A model generated the notes under the pieces. That model saw only the letters and a program-made list of their open reading frames with translations, made no database searches and was not told where the DNA came from. Below are positions 5,628 through 7,321 of a DNA stretch of 7,321 bases, one piece after another (the stretch's first letter is position 1; the number at the start of each line of letters is the position of its first letter). The DNA comes from an uncultured Lachnospiraceae bacterium (GTDB lineage Bacteria > Bacillota > Clostridia > Lachnospirales > Lachnospiraceae), in the NCBI GenBank assembly GCA_910579935.1, contig CAJTVQ010000076.1, positions 1-7,321 on the forward strand, read 5' to 3'. The position numbers and the translations under genes are program-made.

Positions 5628-5942
5628 TTATACGCGATGTTTGCATCTGCTTAAAATCCATTCCTTAACGTCCGGGTCCACACGGCGGTGCACGATGGCC
5701 GTATAATCTTCATTAAATTCATACTCCAAACCGTTGTTTCCTTCCAGGATAAAAACACATGCCGTTTTGATGATCCATTCCAGTTGCTCGCCTGAATAGC
5801 GTTCCAATACCAAGACAGTACCGGGTTTCATACGCTCCAGATAGCGGTAGACCTGTTCGGCGAATTTCCGGAACTTCTCGCCGCTATTCCAAAGCGTGGT
5901 AAACTCGGACATGCTGTTTAATTTTAAATGTGCATTATTCAT
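5628..5942 (-). CDS. Unknown small protein coupled to the helicase gene
   Basis: The frame runs from ATG at 5942 (104 residues) to TAA at 5628. The ATG overlaps the helicase stop as ATGA, suggesting translational coupling. A second in-frame ATG at 5912 (start MSEFTTLWNSGEKFRKF, 94 residues) follows an A/T-rich leader typical of Bacteroidetes and could be the true start. The protein is probably mixed alpha/beta: a helix at FRKFAEQVYRYLERM (24-38), a strand at GTVLVLERY (41-49), a helix at EQLEWIIKTACVFIL (52-66), then LEYEFNEDYTAIVHRR and a short C-terminal helix. It has no catalytic motif, metal-binding pattern or membrane segment that I recognise. As the last gene of the helicase transcript it is likely an accessory replication or regulatory protein, but this is guilt by association only. 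Confidence 0.75.
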   Translation of the reverse strand: MNNAHLKLNSMSEFTTLWNSGEKFRKFAEQVYRYLERMKPGTVLVLERYSGEQLEWIIKTACVFILEGNNGLEYEFNEDYTAIVHRRVDPDVKEWILSRCKHRV

Positions 5943-7321
5943 TCCTCTGGCCGTTCATCCGGTACAAATACAAGTGTCTGGTCGGTTGGTCCCGTTTCAT
6001 CACCGGCAACCGCTTCCGCCGTGCCGCATGAACGTAGATAAATCATATCGGCAGCCTTTCCGTCGCTATCCTTGCGTACGATACGTCCCTGGGAGTTACA
6101 AAGGTCCTTCGGGTTGAGTTCCTCAATGTAGGGACAAAGAGCCACAAAGCCTTTAAGAGCCTTTGTAAAACGCTGCATCGTGATTTTATTCACACCGGAA
6201 AAGCTTTTGTAATCAGCAAAAGCCTTTTCACGAACAATAAAGCTATCCAGGTGTTCGCTGTCCGGAGAGAAATAAGAGTTCGCCCAATCCTCAAAGTTAT
6301 TTCCCATATCGGCCTTGTATTTACGCCTGATAATGTTTTCCATGGGCGGAAGCAATTTTATAGATTCCTCGCAAAGGGAAAGGTAAAAACGGCAGCACTG
6401 CAAGAAGAAATTTATATCGGCGTTCCACTCGCTTTCGGAATACGTCTTAGAAAACAAATCCTTACCGAAGTCGTCCCGGATAGAACGCGTTTCCCGGTAG
6501 TCGTTATCTTCCGTACGCTGGTGGTAGTAGTCGGAAAATACCAGGTACAGCAAACGGGCTTCCGTAGACGGATCAAAATCAATAGGTACGTAATTGGTGG
6601 TAAATCCCAGCTTGGCCGATTCCTCGAAAGGTATAGTAAATGACTGGTTGTTCTTCGGGTTCACGGTCATATCTGACGTGATGATATCGTAAAACAGGCC
6701 TGTATTAAGATACCGGTCGCAATCATCCACCAGAATAAAGTCGGTATGCTGGTTTACCTGGTCGAACACATGCGGATTATCCATTAACTTGGGATTACGG
6801 CCGGAAAGCTTGACGGTCTTCATAAAGTAGGAAAGGGCTTTGAACATGAATGATTTGCCCGAACGTCCGTTACATTCCCCATCTTCACCGATCTTGTTAT
6901 CCATGGCCTGCGGTGCCCAGGCACGGGAAGGGGACTTATACCGATGCAACATATAACCGATAGTAAATATCTTATTGATAAGGTTCCTTTTCTGTTCGGC
7001 CACTTCTTCCGCCATGAGGCCTTCCCCCTCAATATCGAATTTATGTTTCTCCCGGTAGGATTCCGCTTCCCCCACGCTCTTGTTGTCGAAATTGTATTCC
7101 AGTTCCTTACGCCAGTAAACGCGGCTCGAATTGATTACATAGCCGAAAAAGTTAGACGGTACGGCATTTATCCGGATATCAAATACATCGTTGCCCTCTA
7201 TGTCTTTTTTACGGGAAATGGTAAACATATCTTCCATAAGACGGACTTTGTGTTTCAGTACGTTTTCTTCCCAAACGTAGTGGGATAATGTGCTGCCGTT
7301 GGCCGGATGTTCCTTTATACC
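5939..7321 (-). CDS. D5-like superfamily 3 replicative helicase (primase-helicase C-terminal part), 5'-truncated by the window
   Basis: An ATP-driven DNA-unwinding motor. The frame is open to the right edge: 28 more codons precede the first visible Met (7237), so the true start and any N-terminal primase domain lie outside. Counting from that Met, the P-loop is ECNGRSGKS (121-129), where the usual first Gly is a Cys. Walker B is FILVDD (167-172). A sensor-1-like LGFTTNYVP with Asn215 follows, then a conserved DPSTEARLLYLVFSDYYH with Arg228 as candidate arginine finger. This order is the SF3/D5 pattern of phage and plasmid replicative helicases. The C-terminal part (about 305-400) is a mostly helical domain resembling the winged-helix end of such proteins, with a low-complexity acidic tail (GDETGPTDQ, PDERPEE). 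It overlaps the next gene by ATGA. ATPase/helicase call confident; primase activity cannot be assessed. Confidence 0.85.
   Translation of the reverse strand, partial: GIKEHPANGSTLSHYVWEENVLKHKVRLMEDMFTISRKKDIEGNDVFDIRINAVPSNFFGYVINSSRVYWRKELEYNFDNKSVGEAESYREKHKFDIEGEGLMAEEVAEQKRNLINKIFTIGYMLHRYKSPSRAWAPQAMDNKIGEDGECNGRSGKSFMFKALSYFMKTVKLSGRNPKLMDNPHVFDQVNQHTDFILVDDCDRYLNTGLFYDIITSDMTVNPKNNQSFTIPFEESAKLGFTTNYVPIDFDPSTEARLLYLVFSDYYHQRTEDNDYRETRSIRDDFGKDLFSKTYSESEWNADINFFLQCCRFYLSLCEESIKLLPPMENIIRRKYKADMGNNFEDWANSYFSPDSEHLDSFIVREKAFADYKSFSGVNKITMQRFTKALKGFVALCPYIEELNPKDLCNSQGRIVRKDSDGKAADMIYLRSCGTAEAVAGDETGPTDQTLVFVPDERPEE

Noticed and set aside
5521..5706. A 61-codon plus-strand frame over the hairpin
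   Set aside because: It crosses the hairpin and runs antisense into the 104-codon gene. There is no promoter match or ribosome site and no recognisable protein.
1..7321. CRISPR array, tRNA, insertion sequence, integrase attachment site, diversity-generating retroelement repeats
   Set aside because: No regularly spaced identical repeats, no tRNA-like cloverleaf, no transposase or reverse transcriptase, and no template/variable repeat pair were seen.

Overview
This window looks like part of a tailed-phage or prophage genome (or a related capsid-bearing mobile element) from a Bacteroidales host, most likely Bacteroides or Parabacteroides. The basis is the style of the proteins (a fused scaffold-capsid polypeptide after an S49-type prohead protease, and a D5-like helicase with an E-x-N-G-x-S-G-K-S P-loop), promoter matches to the Bacteroides -7 consensus TAnnTTTG, and A/T-rich leaders with few strong Shine-Dalgarno sequences. 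No host gene, integrase or tRNA is visible, so integration status cannot be judged.

All well-supported genes lie on the minus strand and would be transcribed from right to left. From the right edge: a D5/SF3-like replicative helicase running off the window (5939-7321); a 104-codon unknown gene joined to it by an ATGA overlap (5628-5942); a roughly 590-base stretch without a confident gene (5034-5627); a small basic protein of about 162 residues (4545-5033); a 133-residue beta-rich unknown (4023-4424); an S49/ClpP-like protease with a GTG start (3095-3961); a 733-residue major capsid candidate with a built-in N-terminal scaffold and two C-terminal repeat modules (869-3070); and a 268-residue virion protein candidate that carries a third copy of the same module (3-809).

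The noncoding stretch is the most structured part of the window. It has ten GTTAC/GTAAC pentamers in about 250 bases, four of them within an 8-mer GTTACAAA in alternating orientation. It also has a 12-base inverted repeat, a 16-base imperfect direct repeat, an 8+8-base palindrome and an A/T-rich tract. Beside the helicase end of this region is a perfect 17-base-pair hairpin. The simplest reading is a replication origin or a protein-binding control region just downstream of the replication helicase, with promoters for the virion genes at its left end. This is inference.

As a working model, the helicase and the repeat region form the end of a replication block and the genes to the left form a head-assembly block. 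The protease would trim the scaffold part from the capsid protein, and the shared C-terminal modules on the capsid protein and its neighbour would decorate or link the shell. No terminase or portal gene lies between the helicase and the protease, where a head module would normally have them.
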